The notes under the pieces: model-generated | Database searches by the model: none | Seen by the model: the letters and a program-made list of their open reading frames with translations, nothing else | What the model was told of the DNA's origin: nothing | From: SCTD01 sp963781675 | Lineage (GTDB): Bacteria > Actinomycetota > Actinomycetes > Mycobacteriales > SCTD01 | Direction: 5' to 3' | Assembly (NCBI GenBank): GCA_963781675.1 | Contig: CAWAGF010000005.1 | Coordinates: 310,001-374,000, forward strand | Length of the DNA stretch: 64,000 bases | Part shown: piece after piece, positions 1-8,566 of the stretch | Layout: each line of letters begins with the position of its first letter | How positions within the stretch are numbered: the stretch's first letter is position 1 | Translations under genes and position numbers: made by a program

Positions 1-860
1 GGAGAACCGGGCGTCCCGCTACGGCATGGCGGCGTTGATGCCCAAGGACCGGCGGCCGCCGGTGATGCCGAACGCGATGAGCGAACGGGAGATCTCCGCG
101 GTCGTCGCGGTCGCCGTGGCGAACCCGACGTTGGGTGCTCGGCAGCTGCTGGACAAGCTCGAGGATCAAGACGTGCATCGCTCGGCGGCGGGTATCCAGA
201 AGGTCCTGGTCCGGCATCGGCTGGCGACCCGGAGGCAGCGGGTGGCCGCGCTCGCCGGCTGACGGCGGCCGAGACCGGCACCCTGACGCGGCCGCCAGCG
301 AAGGTCCCCGCGGGTTCTGCCTGGCCGCGGTTGTCCCTGGCCAGCAGGTCTGCTTGGACACCTTCTACGTCGGCCGGCTCAAGGGCGTCGGCGCGGTGTG
401 GCAGTTCACCGCCGTCGACGTCGCGACGCGGTGGGCGATCGCGCAGCTCATCGTCGGTGACAAGTCAGCGCAGGCCGCGGCCGGCTTCCTGGACCACTTC
501 CAGCAGGCGCTGACCGACCTGGACGTGCCGCTGCAGAACGTGCTCACCGACAACGGCCCGGAGTTCGCGGGCAGGGCGTTCACTAGCCACGCCGCCGAGC
601 TCGGGATCGGGCACCTACGCATCCCGCCCCGCAGCCCGAACCACAACGCCGTCTGCGAACGGTTCCAAGGCACCGTGCTGCAGGAGTTCTACCGGCGGTT
701 CTTCCACCGCGTCCGGATCGACCACGTCAACGACCTCAACAACGCCCTCCAGCGCTGGATCGAGCGCTACAACACCCGCCGCCGCAACCGTGGTGACTAC
801 ATGCGCGGGCACACCCCACTGCAGATGCTCACCCGCCTCCGCGACAGAATCGCCGCCTGA
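1..860 (+). pseudogene. IS481-type transposase, frameshifted, 5' end outside window
   Basis: DDE-type transposase of the IS481/integrase-core kind. The helix-turn-helix half is open from the window edge to a stop at 260-262. The catalytic half is in another frame and ends at 860, so the frame changes somewhere in about 250-330. Catalytic carboxylates are visible: Asp in LDTFY (about 357), Asp in LTDNGPEF (about 549) and Glu in VCERFQG (about 657). The C-terminus has the YNTRR..RGH-TPLQ-type ending usual for the family. IS481 transposases are normally one frame, so I read this as a broken copy; programmed frameshifting cannot be excluded. The left end of the element lies outside the window. 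Confidence 0.85.
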
Positions 861-888
861 CCAATGAGGCCGCTTAAGGCGACCCACC

Positions 889-913
889 TGTCACCTCGAC
901 CCGTGATACGACA
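889..913. repeat. probable right terminal inverted repeat of the IS481 element
   Basis: About 29 bases after the transposase stop lies a segment beginning TGT and ending ACA, the terminal trinucleotides of IS481-family repeats. It is followed directly by TCTAGA (914-919), which fits the NCTAGN target preference reported for IS481. The left repeat is outside the window, so the pairing cannot be verified. Confidence 0.45.
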
Positions 914-933
914 TCTAGACCTCGTACGACCGG

Positions 934-964
934 GGCCCCTGCTGCGCACGTCGCGGCGGGGGCC
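934..964. terminator. GC-rich hairpin, probable terminator
   Basis: GGCCCC (934-939) can pair with GGGGCC (959-964), extended inward by GC..GCG against CGC.GC, giving a long stem with a short loop. It lies between the convergent ends of the transposase and heme oxygenase genes, where a bidirectional terminator is expected. There is no clear U-tract, which is common in GC-rich actinomycetes. Confidence 0.5.
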
Positions 965-978
965 TTCGTCGTGCGCGG

Positions 979-1614
979 CTACTCCGGGCTGGTCCAGCGG
1001 GCGACGTCGGCGTCCAGGTCGGCCGTGAGCGCACGGTTGCCCGCGAAGGCGACCAGCACCTCCTCGACCAGCGCCTCCCGCTCGACGGCCGTGAAGGCCG
1101 CCGCGTCGAGGTGGTCGCGGTAGGCCTGCTTCACCTGCGCGGGCCGCACGCCGGGGAAGGAGAAGCACGACCCGCCGGTACCGTCGGCGATGCCCAGGCT
1201 GCGCTCGAGGGCGGCCCGCACGACCTGGCCGCCGGACAGGTCGGCGAGGCAGCGCGTGTAGTGGTGCGCCACGAAGCCGGTCGCGCGGCCGGCCACCTCC
1301 GTCACCCTCTCGGCGTAGTCGCTGGTCTCCCGCCGCCCGCCGAGCACCGTGACGTCGTCCCGCAGCCGCCCGACGCGTTCCAGCCCGAGCCGCAGGAGCG
1401 GCCCGACGCGGGGGTCGTCCGCCCACCGGGGCGCTGCCGCCTCGAGCGCCTCGTACACCGGCAGCAGACGGCCCAGCAGCACGGCCAGGCCGTCGCGCGT
1501 GACGCGGCCGGCGGCGAGCGCGGTCATGAACGGCGACCGTTCGGCCTCGGCGTGCGCCGCCGCCGTGCGCTCGCGCAGGAGGGCCGACAGCACCGCCGTT
1601 GCTTCAGCGGCCAC
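979..1614 (-). CDS. heme oxygenase (biliverdin-producing)
   Basis: 211 aa, GTG start. It matches the HmuO/HO-1 type that cleaves heme to biliverdin, CO and Fe2+ in the cytoplasm, used for iron acquisition. The proximal heme ligand is probably His21 in the conserved N-terminal helix (TAAAHAEAERSPFM), and the distal-helix Gly-Gly (DLSGGQ) is present. Length is typical of bacterial heme oxygenases. The start lies 11 bases inside the end of the upstream DUF2470 gene, so the two are probably co-translated. No heme-uptake ABC genes are in the window. Confidence 0.9.
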   Translation of the reverse strand: MAAEATAVLSALLRERTAAAHAEAERSPFMTALAAGRVTRDGLAVLLGRLLPVYEALEAAAPRWADDPRVGPLLRLGLERVGRLRDDVTVLGGRRETSDYAERVTEVAGRATGFVAHHYTRCLADLSGGQVVRAALERSLGIADGTGGSCFSFPGVRPAQVKQAYRDHLDAAAFTAVEREALVEEVLVAFAGNRALTADLDADVARWTSPE

Positions 1615-1885
1615 GCGCGGCCCGGGCGTGCAGCTCGACGACGGCGGTCCGCACCTGCGCCCGCTCGGTCACGGGCGCCGCGAAGGGCACCTCCACCTCG
1701 CGCGTGGCCCCGTCGGCAGCGCGCACCAGGAAGCGCAGGCCGGAGGCGTCGACGCCGACGGTCGTGGCGTCCACCGCGTCCGGCGCCCCGCCGAGCACCT
1801 GGCAGATCAGCAGGCCGGCCGCGCGGTGGTCGTCGTCCATGTGGCGGCAGATCGCGGCGACGGCGTCCGGGTCGAGGGCCTGCAT
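1604..1885 (-). CDS. DUF2470 domain protein, heme-utilisation partner
   Basis: 93 aa from the ATG at 1885, chosen because the conserved DUF2470 segment (DAVAAICRHMDDDHRAAGL) begins a few residues later. In-frame sequence further upstream is low-complexity and overlaps a divergent gene. DUF2470 is the small C-terminal domain of HugZ/HutZ-type heme-iron utilisation proteins and also occurs free-standing in actinomycetes. Its 3' end overlaps the heme oxygenase start, which supports a shared role in heme handling. The biochemical function of the free domain is not established. Confidence 0.75.
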   Translation of the reverse strand: MQALDPDAVAAICRHMDDDHRAAGLLICQVLGGAPDAVDATTVGVDASGLRFLVRAADGATREVEVPFAAPVTERAQVRTAVVELHARAARGR

Positions 1886-1942
1886 GCCGAGACCCTGGCA
1901 CAGCGGCAGGACCGCCGGGCGACCACCTCGTACCCTCGAGCC

Positions 1943-2167
1943 ATGGCACGCCGCACGGGCCGGAACCGCTTCGAGCGCCTCATGTTCTCCTTCATGGGAC
2001 CGCCCCAGCTCGGCGACGTCAACGCACCGCTGCGGGAGCTGCCGGACCGGCCGGTCGAGCTGTGCCCACGGTGCCGGCGGCCGTACGACGAGCACGAGGT
2101 CGTGCGGGACCCGCGGCTGACCTACAGCCGCTGCCCAGGGCCGCGTCCGCCGGACGCCGCCGGCTGA
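1943..2167 (+). CDS. small zinc-ribbon-like protein
   Basis: 74 aa from the ATG at 1943, divergent from the DUF2470 gene with 57 bases between starts. The C-terminal half has CPRC followed about 18 residues later by another Cys (SRCP), suggesting a small metal-binding knuckle with three cysteines and possibly a nearby His. The N-terminus is basic and aromatic. No named family recognised; function unknown. Confidence 0.6.
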   Translation: MARRTGRNRFERLMFSFMGPPQLGDVNAPLRELPDRPVELCPRCRRPYDEHEVVRDPRLTYSRCPGPRPPDAAG

Positions 2168-2203
2168 CCGTCACCCCTGCGGCACGAGTTCGTTGCACTG
2201 CCT

Positions 2204-2418
2204 GTGAAGAGACCTGTCCTCGCCGTGCTCGTCGCGCTCCTGAGCCTGCTGGGGCTGCTCGGAACCTCTCGCTGACCCACCCCGGCTTCCTCGCCGCGCT
2301 GGACGCGGCCGGCGTGGACCACAGCGACCGGCTCTACCAGGGCGGCGGGCACGACTGGCCGTACTTCCAGGACGACCTGCACTGGGCGCTGCCGCAGGTG
2401 CTGGAGGTCCTGCGCTGA
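2204..2418 (+). pseudogene. esterase (Ag85/esterase-D type) reduced to its two ends
   Basis: The first part (GTG at 2204, stop at 2273) encodes a plain signal peptide: two basic residues, then a Leu/Val/Ala core. From about 2263, in another frame, sequence reads straight into the C-terminal tail of a PF00756-type esterase, including GGGHDWPYF and DLHWALPQVLEVL, stopping at 2418. In that family this His is catalytic and lies near the C-terminus. The middle of the gene, about 200 residues with the Ser nucleophile, is missing. The best reading is an internal deletion joining the two ends out of frame. Confidence 0.65.
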
Positions 2419-2425
2419 TCCCCGC

Positions 2426-3271
2426 CTAGCGGCCGCCCGGCCAGCCCTCCTCGTCGAGGCGCCGCAGCACGTCGTCGACCCGCTCGGCCGCGTCGCCCGT
2501 CACCGGCAGGTGCGGCAGCACCGCCCGCACCTCCTCGGGCTCGAGCCCCTGCTCCAGCAGGGCCTCCAGGAGGAGGCCGGCCTGCTCGGGTGGCACCGGC
2601 ACCGGCAGCGCCGCCTCGCGCAGCGCCACGTCCGCGAGGAACAGCGCCGCGTCGGCAGCTCCGGCCGGCTCCGGTGCGGGCTCCGGCACGGCCGCCCGCG
2701 TCTCCGCCTCCGCGGCCCGCACCAGGGAGAGCGGCAGCCCCTCGGCCTCGGTCTCGACCAGCGGCACGTGGCCCAGCGCGGCGAGCAGCAGGTGCTCGGC
2801 CTCGGTGCGCAGCGGCGCCTCCCACTCCCCCGCGCGGACGACCGCCGCCACGTCCTCGCCGTCCTCGCCCAGCTCGTCGAGCAGCTCCTCCCACGCCGCC
2901 GGATCCGCCTCCCGCAGCCGCTGCGCCGCCCGCACGCAGGTGTCGGTGACGAACGGAGCGAGGACCTCCACCTCGAAGCGGTCGGCGTGCAGCCGGCCGT
3001 CGGCGGCCAGCGCGTCGAGCGCGTCCGCGAAGGACCCCGCCCGCGCGTCCCCCAGCTCGAGGCGGGCGTCCTCCTCGCCGCCGAGCTGCTGCCTTCCCGC
3101 CGCCCGCACGCCCAGCGTCACGCCGCTCGGCACCACGCGGCCGTGCCGGCGCACGTGGTGCGCGACGTCGGACAGCCCGACGCTCCACGCGCAGGCCTCG
3201 GCCACGAGCGCGCCGAGCCGTTCGCGCAGCACCTCGCGCGCCAGCAGTCCCACCTCGTCGACCTCGAACAC
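2426..3271 (-). CDS. hypothetical acidic, helical protein
   Basis: 281 aa from the GTG at 3271; an ATG at 3319 in the same frame would overlap the divergent mmuM start, so the shorter form is preferred. The protein is Ala/Glu/Leu-rich, strongly acidic in the C-terminal half, with Pro-Glu-Ala linkers around residues 205-225, no signal peptide and no membrane segment. I do not recognise a family. It is divergent from mmuM with about 35 bases between starts. Confidence 0.6.
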   Translation of the reverse strand: MFEVDEVGLLAREVLRERLGALVAEACAWSVGLSDVAHHVRRHGRVVPSGVTLGVRAAGRQQLGGEEDARLELGDARAGSFADALDALAADGRLHADRFEVEVLAPFVTDTCVRAAQRLREADPAAWEELLDELGEDGEDVAAVVRAGEWEAPLRTEAEHLLLAALGHVPLVETEAEGLPLSLVRAAEAETRAAVPEPAPEPAGAADAALFLADVALREAALPVPVPPEQAGLLLEALLEQGLEPEEVRAVLPHLPVTGDAAERVDDVLRRLDEEGWPGGR

Positions 3272-3306
3272 CCGACCAGTCTGCCCAGCCGCGTACCGTC
3301 CGACCG

Positions 3307-4218
3307 GTGAGCACGACACTCGCGGCGGCGCTGCGCGACGGGACCGTCGTGCTGGACGGCGGCCTGTCCACCGAGCTGGAGAGCGCCGGCGCCGACGTCA
3401 GCAGCGCGCTGTGGTCCGCGCGGCTGCTGCACGACGACCCGGCCGCCGTGGTCGCCGCGCACGCCGCCTTCTTCGCCGCCGGGGCGCGGGTCGCCACGAC
3501 CGCCAGCTACCAGGCCAGCGACCAGGGGTACGACGCCGCCGGGCTCGGACCCGCCGCTCCGCTGCTGCGCCGCTCGGTCGAGCTCGCCGCCCGGGCCCGC
3601 ACCGAGGCCGGCCTGGACGGCCAGGCATGGGTGGCCGCGTCCGTCGGCCCGTACGGCGCGGTGCTCGCGGACGGCTCGGAGTACACCGGCCGCTACCCGG
3701 ACGACATGACCGTCGCGGCGCTGCGAGCGTTCCACCGGCCCCGCCTCGAGGTGCTGGCCGACGCCGGCGCGGACGTGCTGGCCTGCGAGACGCTGCCGTC
3801 GGCGGCCGAGGCCGAGGCGCTGCTCACCGAGCTGGACCGGCTGGGCGTGCCGGCCTGGCTGAGCCTCACCACGGTGCTGGACGAGCAGGGCGTGCCACGG
3901 ACCCGGCGGGGCGAGCCGGCGGCCGAGGTCTTCGCGATGGCGGCGCAGGTGCCCGGCGTGCTCGCGGCCGGCGTGAACTGCACGACGCCGCGCGGTGTCC
4001 TGCCGGCGGTGCAGGCCGCCGCCGTGACCGGCCTGCCTGTCGTCGTCTACCCGAACAGCGGCGAGCAGTGGGACGCCGGCGCCCGCCGGTGGACCGGCTC
4101 CGCGGCGCTGGACGCGCAGGACGTGACCGGCTGGGTGGCCGCCGGGGCGCGGCTGGTCGGCGGGTGCTGCCGGGTGGGGCCCGCGGAGATCGCCGGGGTG
4201 GCGCGGGCGCTGTCCTGA
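3307..4218 (+). CDS. mmuM: homocysteine S-methyltransferase
   Basis: 303 aa, GTG start. It transfers a methyl group from S-methylmethionine (or S-adenosylmethionine) to homocysteine, giving methionine. The betaine-homocysteine methyltransferase fold is recognisable from DGGLSTELE at the N-terminus. The zinc ligands are Cys225 (GVNCT) and the pair Cys287-Cys288 (GGCC). Length matches E. coli MmuM (about 310 aa). No permease (MmuP) gene is adjacent, so the substrate source is unclear. Confidence 0.9.
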   Translation: MSTTLAAALRDGTVVLDGGLSTELESAGADVSSALWSARLLHDDPAAVVAAHAAFFAAGARVATTASYQASDQGYDAAGLGPAAPLLRRSVELAARARTEAGLDGQAWVAASVGPYGAVLADGSEYTGRYPDDMTVAALRAFHRPRLEVLADAGADVLACETLPSAAEAEALLTELDRLGVPAWLSLTTVLDEQGVPRTRRGEPAAEVFAMAAQVPGVLAAGVNCTTPRGVLPAVQAAAVTGLPVVVYPNSGEQWDAGARRWTGSAALDAQDVTGWVAAGARLVGGCCRVGPAEIAGVARALS

Positions 4219-4226
4219 CCACGTGG

Positions 4227-4373
4227 TCAGTCGCTGGTGACGTAGCCGATCCCGCGCACGAGCAGCAGCAGCCCGACCAGCAGCACCGGCACCGCCCACG
4301 GCATCCGGCGCCGGGGCAGCAGGCGCCGCGCCACCAAGGCCAGCGCGAGCAGCAGCACCGCGACCTTGAGCAC
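4227..4373 (-). CDS. small two-helix membrane protein
   Basis: 48 aa from a GTG at 4373, preceded in frame by a TAG. It reads as a hydrophobic segment (VLKVAVLLLALALVA), a basic loop (RRLLPRRR), then a second hydrophobic segment (VPVLLVGLLLLV) and a short polar tail. This is a classic small hairpin membrane protein with a positive-inside loop. It begins 25 bases after the stop of the secreted hydrolase gene. No clear ribosome-binding site is visible, so expression is uncertain. Confidence 0.5.
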   Translation of the reverse strand: MLKVAVLLLALALVARRLLPRRRMPWAVPVLLVGLLLLVRGIGYVTSD

Positions 4374-4398
4374 CAGCGCAGGCTAGGCGCCGGGACGG

Positions 4399-6054
4399 CT
4401 AGCGCATCGGGCGGCCGAAGTCCGCCTTCACCTCGCGCCCCTCGAGGCTGGCCTCGTCGAGCGTCGGCGTGGCGACCTTCGCCTGCGCCGCAGCCTCCTC
4501 GCCCGCCAGGTTGCTCGTGCGCTTCTTCGTCAGCAGCGGCAGCGAGACGCTGGCCTTGACGATGCTCACGGTGCTGCCGGTGTAGGTCGGCTGGTAGACC
4601 GTCGAGTCCTCGGCGGACAGCTGCACGGCGAGCCGGTGGCCCTTGGGCAGCAGCCAGTCGGCCGGCCACATCTCGAAGGCGGTCGTGCCGCTCGCGGGCA
4701 GCTTGTAGGCGCCGCGGGTGATGAGCCGGGCGCCGCCGTCCTCGGCCACGTCGTAGAGCAGGCCGACGAGGTTGCCCCCGAGCGGGGTGCTGGTCGTCGC
4801 CTCGACGGTGAGCTTCGTCAGGCCGGCCAGGCGCACGTCGTGCGGCGCGGGCTGGCTGACGCTCCACACGCCGCTGCCGGTCGGCGCGCTCGCGCTGTTG
4901 CCGCGCTCGTCCGCGTAGCTGCCGGTCGTCAGCGGCATGGTCCGGCGGACCGCGTCGGCGGGCGGGCAGCTCGCCTCGGTCCGCCACTTCCCGTCGCCGT
5001 CCTGCACCTCGTGCTTCGGCAGCGCCTTGAGCGGCTTGCCCTTGAGGTAGTGGTCCAGCCAGCTCATGGCCTCGTCCATGAAGCCCTCGCGCCCGACGAG
5101 CGCGTCCTCGTTGCCGCGCACGTGGTCCCACTGCCCGAACCACGCTCGCTTCGGGCCGGTGAGCTTGCTGTAGACGTCGAAGAGGTTGGTGGGCTTGGTG
5201 TTCACGTCGTTGAAGCCGAACGACCACATCGTGGGGACCTTGGACGCGCCGGCGGCGGCGACGATGTCGCGCTCCTTCCAGTACGGCGTGGTGCGGTCCG
5301 GGTTCAGCGTCTGCGTGAGGTTCGTGGCGTAGCAGTCCGGGTGCGTCGCGGTGCCGCTGGTGCTCTGCACGAACTCGTCCGGCGTCGCGTCCTGCGTGCT
5401 CGGCGGCGTCACGTCGTAGTTGGCATACAGGCCGGGCGTGGCGTACCAGGTCGCCGACCAGTGCACGCCGTTCTCGAACGCGAGCCGGTAGCCGTCGATG
5501 AGCGGGGACTGGATGACCGTGGCGGCCAGGCCCTTCGGCTTGGTCGCGAGGGCCATGACCTGCGTCCAGGCGTCGTAGCTCTTGCCCCACATGCCGACCT
5601 TCCCGGTCGACCACGGCTGCTTCGCGGCCCACTCGACGGCGGCCTTGACGTCCATCTGCTCGCCCTTGCCGCCGAGGTCGTTGCAGCCGCCGCTGCTGCC
5701 GTAGCCGCGGCTGTCGACGTAGACCAGGGCGTAGCCCTTCTCGAAGATGCGCCCCTGCTCGACCAGGTCGTTGAAGCGGTCAGCCGGGCCCTCGTTCAGC
5801 GGGTCGTACTGCGTCTGCTGCGAGCCGGAGCCGAAGTACGGGCCGATCGACAGGATCACCGGGTGCTTCTGGCCGGGCTTGCTGGCGGCGGGGAGCATGA
5901 CGTCGGCGTGCAGCTTGGTGCCGTCACCGGAGTCGAGCCACTGCTCGGTCCAGGTGGAGCCCTCGGGCACGGGGGCGGCCTGGGCCGGGGCCATCAGGGC
6001 GACCCCGGCCAGCACGGCAGCGGACAGGGCAAGACGGAGCGCGGACCTCGGCAT
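4399..6054 (-). CDS. secreted CocE/NonD (X-Pro dipeptidyl-peptidase-like) hydrolase
   Basis: 551 aa with a signal peptide (Arg, hydrophobic core, cleavage near residue 26 after AQA). This alpha/beta hydrolase belongs to the S15/CocE superfamily, whose members cleave Xaa-Pro peptides or esters. The nucleophile is probably Ser159 (GKSYDA), in the middle of the fold. A C-terminal jelly-roll (X-Pro_dipeptidyl_C type) covers roughly residues 380-540. A protein of the same kind lies at 52687-54249. Substrate cannot be assigned from sequence. Confidence 0.85.
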   Translation of the reverse strand: MPRSALRLALSAAVLAGVALMAPAQAAPVPEGSTWTEQWLDSGDGTKLHADVMLPAASKPGQKHPVILSIGPYFGSGSQQTQYDPLNEGPADRFNDLVEQGRIFEKGYALVYVDSRGYGSSGGCNDLGGKGEQMDVKAAVEWAAKQPWSTGKVGMWGKSYDAWTQVMALATKPKGLAATVIQSPLIDGYRLAFENGVHWSATWYATPGLYANYDVTPPSTQDATPDEFVQSTSGTATHPDCYATNLTQTLNPDRTTPYWKERDIVAAAGASKVPTMWSFGFNDVNTKPTNLFDVYSKLTGPKRAWFGQWDHVRGNEDALVGREGFMDEAMSWLDHYLKGKPLKALPKHEVQDGDGKWRTEASCPPADAVRRTMPLTTGSYADERGNSASAPTGSGVWSVSQPAPHDVRLAGLTKLTVEATTSTPLGGNLVGLLYDVAEDGGARLITRGAYKLPASGTTAFEMWPADWLLPKGHRLAVQLSAEDSTVYQPTYTGSTVSIVKASVSLPLLTKKRTSNLAGEEAAAQAKVATPTLDEASLEGREVKADFGRPMR

Positions 6055-6088
6055 GCGGACGGGTTCGCCACCCGCGGGCGAAGTCCTG

Positions 6089-6847
6089 CTAGCGCCCGGC
6101 GACCGTGACGCCGCCGTCGACGACGAGCGTCTCCCCCGTGATCCACGACGCGTCGTCGGACAGCAGGAAGGCCGCCGCCTTGGCGGTGTCCTCCGGCACC
6201 CCGAGCCGCTTCATCGGGTAGGCCGCCGCCACCTCCTCCTCGCGCCCCTCGTACAGCGCGCCGGCGAAGCGCGTCTTGACCACCGCAGGGGCGATCGCGT
6301 TCACGCGCACGGTCGGGCCCATCTCGGCGCCGAGCTGCCGCACCAGGTGGATGACGGCGGCCTTGCTGGCGTTGTAGGCGCCGATCGGTGCGCCGGAGCG
6401 GATCCCGCCGACGCTGGCGACCACGAGGACGGTGCCGCCGTGCTCCGCCATCGACTGCCGCCAGGCCTGCTGCACCCAGGCGAGCACCGCGGTCACGTTG
6501 ACCTCGAGGACCTTGCGCACGGCGGACAGGTCGGCGTCCACGAGCGGGCCGTACTGCGGGTTGACGGCGGCGTTCGGCACCAGGCAGTCGAGCCGGCCGA
6601 AGCGCTCGACGGCCAGCGCCACGGCCTCGGCCTGGTGCGCCTCGTCGTCGGCGCTCCCCCGGGCCGCGACCGCGCGACCGGTGCCGTCCGGGTCGAGCTG
6701 CGCGACGGCGGCCTCGAGCTCGTCGGGCTTGCGCGCGGTGATGACGACGTTGGCGCCGCGGTCGACGAGCTCCTGCGCGATGCCGAGGCCGATGCCGCGG
6801 GTGCCGCCGGTGACCAGGGCGGTGCGGCCGGCGAAGTGCGACGTCAA
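6089..6847 (-). CDS. SDR family oxidoreductase
   Basis: 252 aa from a TTG at 6847. This start is chosen because GGAGG stands 5 bases upstream and the Rossmann motif begins a few residues later. The NAD(P) motif TGGTRGIG, the NAAV motif, and catalytic Ser (VVASVGG) and Tyr-Lys (AYNASK) are all present, so the enzyme should be active. The C-terminal VDGGVTVAGR ending is typical of the FabG-like classical group. Substrate unknown. It follows an MFS transporter gene on the same strand with 14 bases between them, so the two may be one transcript. Confidence 0.85.
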   Translation of the reverse strand: MTSHFAGRTALVTGGTRGIGLGIAQELVDRGANVVITARKPDELEAAVAQLDPDGTGRAVAARGSADDEAHQAEAVALAVERFGRLDCLVPNAAVNPQYGPLVDADLSAVRKVLEVNVTAVLAWVQQAWRQSMAEHGGTVLVVASVGGIRSGAPIGAYNASKAAVIHLVRQLGAEMGPTVRVNAIAPAVVKTRFAGALYEGREEEVAAAYPMKRLGVPEDTAKAAAFLLSDDASWITGETLVVDGGVTVAGR

Positions 6848-6861
6848 GGGGACCTCCAGGA

Positions 6862-8151
6862 TCAGCGGACGGGAACGGCGTCGGCGCGCCCGGTCAGGTC
6901 GGTGCGGGCGCGCGCGGCGTCGACACGCACGGAACCACGGGCGGTCGTCGCCGCTGCGCCGCCGGCGAGCAGCGAGACCGCGAGGACCCCGATCGCGATG
7001 CGGTAGCCGCTCCCCTCGCCGATCCCCGCCAGCAGCGGTGCCAGGAAGGCCCCGACCCCCAGCCACAGCAGCGCCCAGGCGTAGGCCTGCGCGCGCACGG
7101 CGGCCGGCGCGACCATCGCGACCAGGCTGAAGTAGCACGGCTGGTAGGCGCCTGCCCCGATGCCGGCCAGCAGGTAGCAGACCGCCGACAGCCAGCCCCA
7201 CGGCGAGAGCACCAGCCCGAGCAGCGCGACCCCGATGAAGGCGATCGCCCAGCCGTCGTAGGTGGCCAGCAGCTCCGGGCGGTCGCTCGCCAGGGCCCGG
7301 GTGGCCAGCCGCTGGCCGTAGCCGAGGCCGATCACGATGCCCACGCCGGACAGGAACGTGACGAAGCCCCGACCGGTGGGCCCGTAGTCGTAGACCCGCT
7401 CGAAGAACAGGCTGATCAGCTGGGGCAGCGCGATGAGCGCCACCCCGACCACCGGCAGGCCGAGCCAGAGCCGGCGCAGCGTCGGGATGCGGAACAGGAC
7501 CCGGCGGGCCTCGAGGAAGGACGCGCGCGGCCCGCCGGCGGCGGCGACGGCGGCCTGCGCGTCCACGCTCTCGCCGCGCACCGGCTCGCGCAGCCGCAGC
7601 AGGAACGGCAGCAGCAGGAACGTCGGCACGCAGAGCAGGCCGAACACCAGCCGCCAGTCGAAGACGGCAGCCAGGGCCCCGACGACCAGCGCGCTGGCCA
7701 GCCCGACCGGGTTGGCGAGCCGGTGCAGCGCGAACACCCGCGGGTGGTGGCTGCTCGGGTAGTAGTCGGTCAGCAGGCTCGCGTGCACCGGCTCGTTGAC
7801 GATGCGCCCGATGCCGGCGCCGATGCGGGCGACAGTCAGCACTCCGGTCGACGGCGAGACCGCGGTCAGGATCGTGAAGCCGCCCCAGGCCAGCGCGCCG
7901 ACGGCGGCCATCCGGACCCGGCGGACGCGGTCGGCGAGCACGCCGATCGGGAGCGCGGCCAGCAACGAGGTCACGCCGGCGGCGGAGCCGACCGCGACGA
8001 TGCCGCTGTCGGTCAGGTCGAACGCGTCCCGGATCTCCGGGCTGAGGACGCCGAAGGCGACCCGGTCGAACTCGTCGACGAGGTTGAGCAGGAAGAGCAC
8101 CACGAGCGGCGCCGCCGTCACCCCACCGGTGGCCGCCGTCAGCCGCCTCAC
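6862..8151 (-). CDS. MFS transporter
   Basis: 429 aa from a GTG at 8151, chosen because a purine-rich AGGGGGA site lies just upstream and the first transmembrane helix follows immediately. About 12 hydrophobic helices are visible with the MFS signature in the loop after helix 2 (GVLADRVRRVRMAA). A charged central linker (LREPVRGESVDAQ) splits the two halves. The N-terminal NLVDEFDRVAFGVL resembles spinster/phthalate-permease-like MFS members. Substrate unknown; it may serve the downstream SDR. Confidence 0.8.
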   Translation of the reverse strand: MRRLTAATGGVTAAPLVVLFLLNLVDEFDRVAFGVLSPEIRDAFDLTDSGIVAVGSAAGVTSLLAALPIGVLADRVRRVRMAAVGALAWGGFTILTAVSPSTGVLTVARIGAGIGRIVNEPVHASLLTDYYPSSHHPRVFALHRLANPVGLASALVVGALAAVFDWRLVFGLLCVPTFLLLPFLLRLREPVRGESVDAQAAVAAAGGPRASFLEARRVLFRIPTLRRLWLGLPVVGVALIALPQLISLFFERVYDYGPTGRGFVTFLSGVGIVIGLGYGQRLATRALASDRPELLATYDGWAIAFIGVALLGLVLSPWGWLSAVCYLLAGIGAGAYQPCYFSLVAMVAPAAVRAQAYAWALLWLGVGAFLAPLLAGIGEGSGYRIAIGVLAVSLLAGGAAATTARGSVRVDAARARTDLTGRADAVPVR

Positions 8152-8221
8152 GCGCTCCCCCTCGCCCCGCCGTCCGTGTGTTGTACCGCGCGCGGCGTCC
8201 GTCCCGCGGCAGGATGCGCGG

Positions 8222-8566
8222 ATGCGGTCACCCTCGCGCGACTCCCTGCTGGACGCGGCCCTGGCCGCGCTCGCCGCGGGTGTGCACCTGGCGATGGCGG
8301 CCGTGGTCGACCGCTTCCCGCCGTCGTTCGACTTCTCCGTCGTGTTCGTGGTGCTGCCGGTGCTGCTGTCGGCCGTGGCCGCCGTCGCGCTGCTCGTCAC
8401 CGGTGATCGCCGGCCCCTCGGGGCGGCCTGCCTCTACGGCGGGCTCATGGTGCTGTTCACGCTGCCGGCGCACGGGCTCGGCGCGGCCTGGCTGCCGAGC
8501 GCGCTCGTGCTGGCCGTGGCGGTCGCCCGCCCGCGGATCAGCAGTGACCCTGCGGCCGCAGGCTGA
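8222..8566 (+). CDS. small integral membrane protein
   Basis: 114 aa from the ATG at 8222. About four hydrophobic stretches (residues near 9-28, 37-58, 66-80 and 85-101) connected by short charged loops suggest a four-helix membrane protein. It is divergent from the MFS gene (70 bases between starts), and its 3' end overlaps by 29 bases the end of the convergent gene at 8538-10031. No family recognised. Confidence 0.55.
   Translation: MRSPSRDSLLDAALAALAAGVHLAMAAVVDRFPPSFDFSVVFVVLPVLLSAVAAVALLVTGDRRPLGAACLYGGLMVLFTLPAHGLGAAWLPSALVLAVAVARPRISSDPAAAG

Noticed and set aside
1111..2418. Long plus-strand frame across heme oxygenase and DUF2470
   Set aside because: Antisense shadow of GC-rich codon bias; only its last 50 codons (esterase remnant) are genuine.
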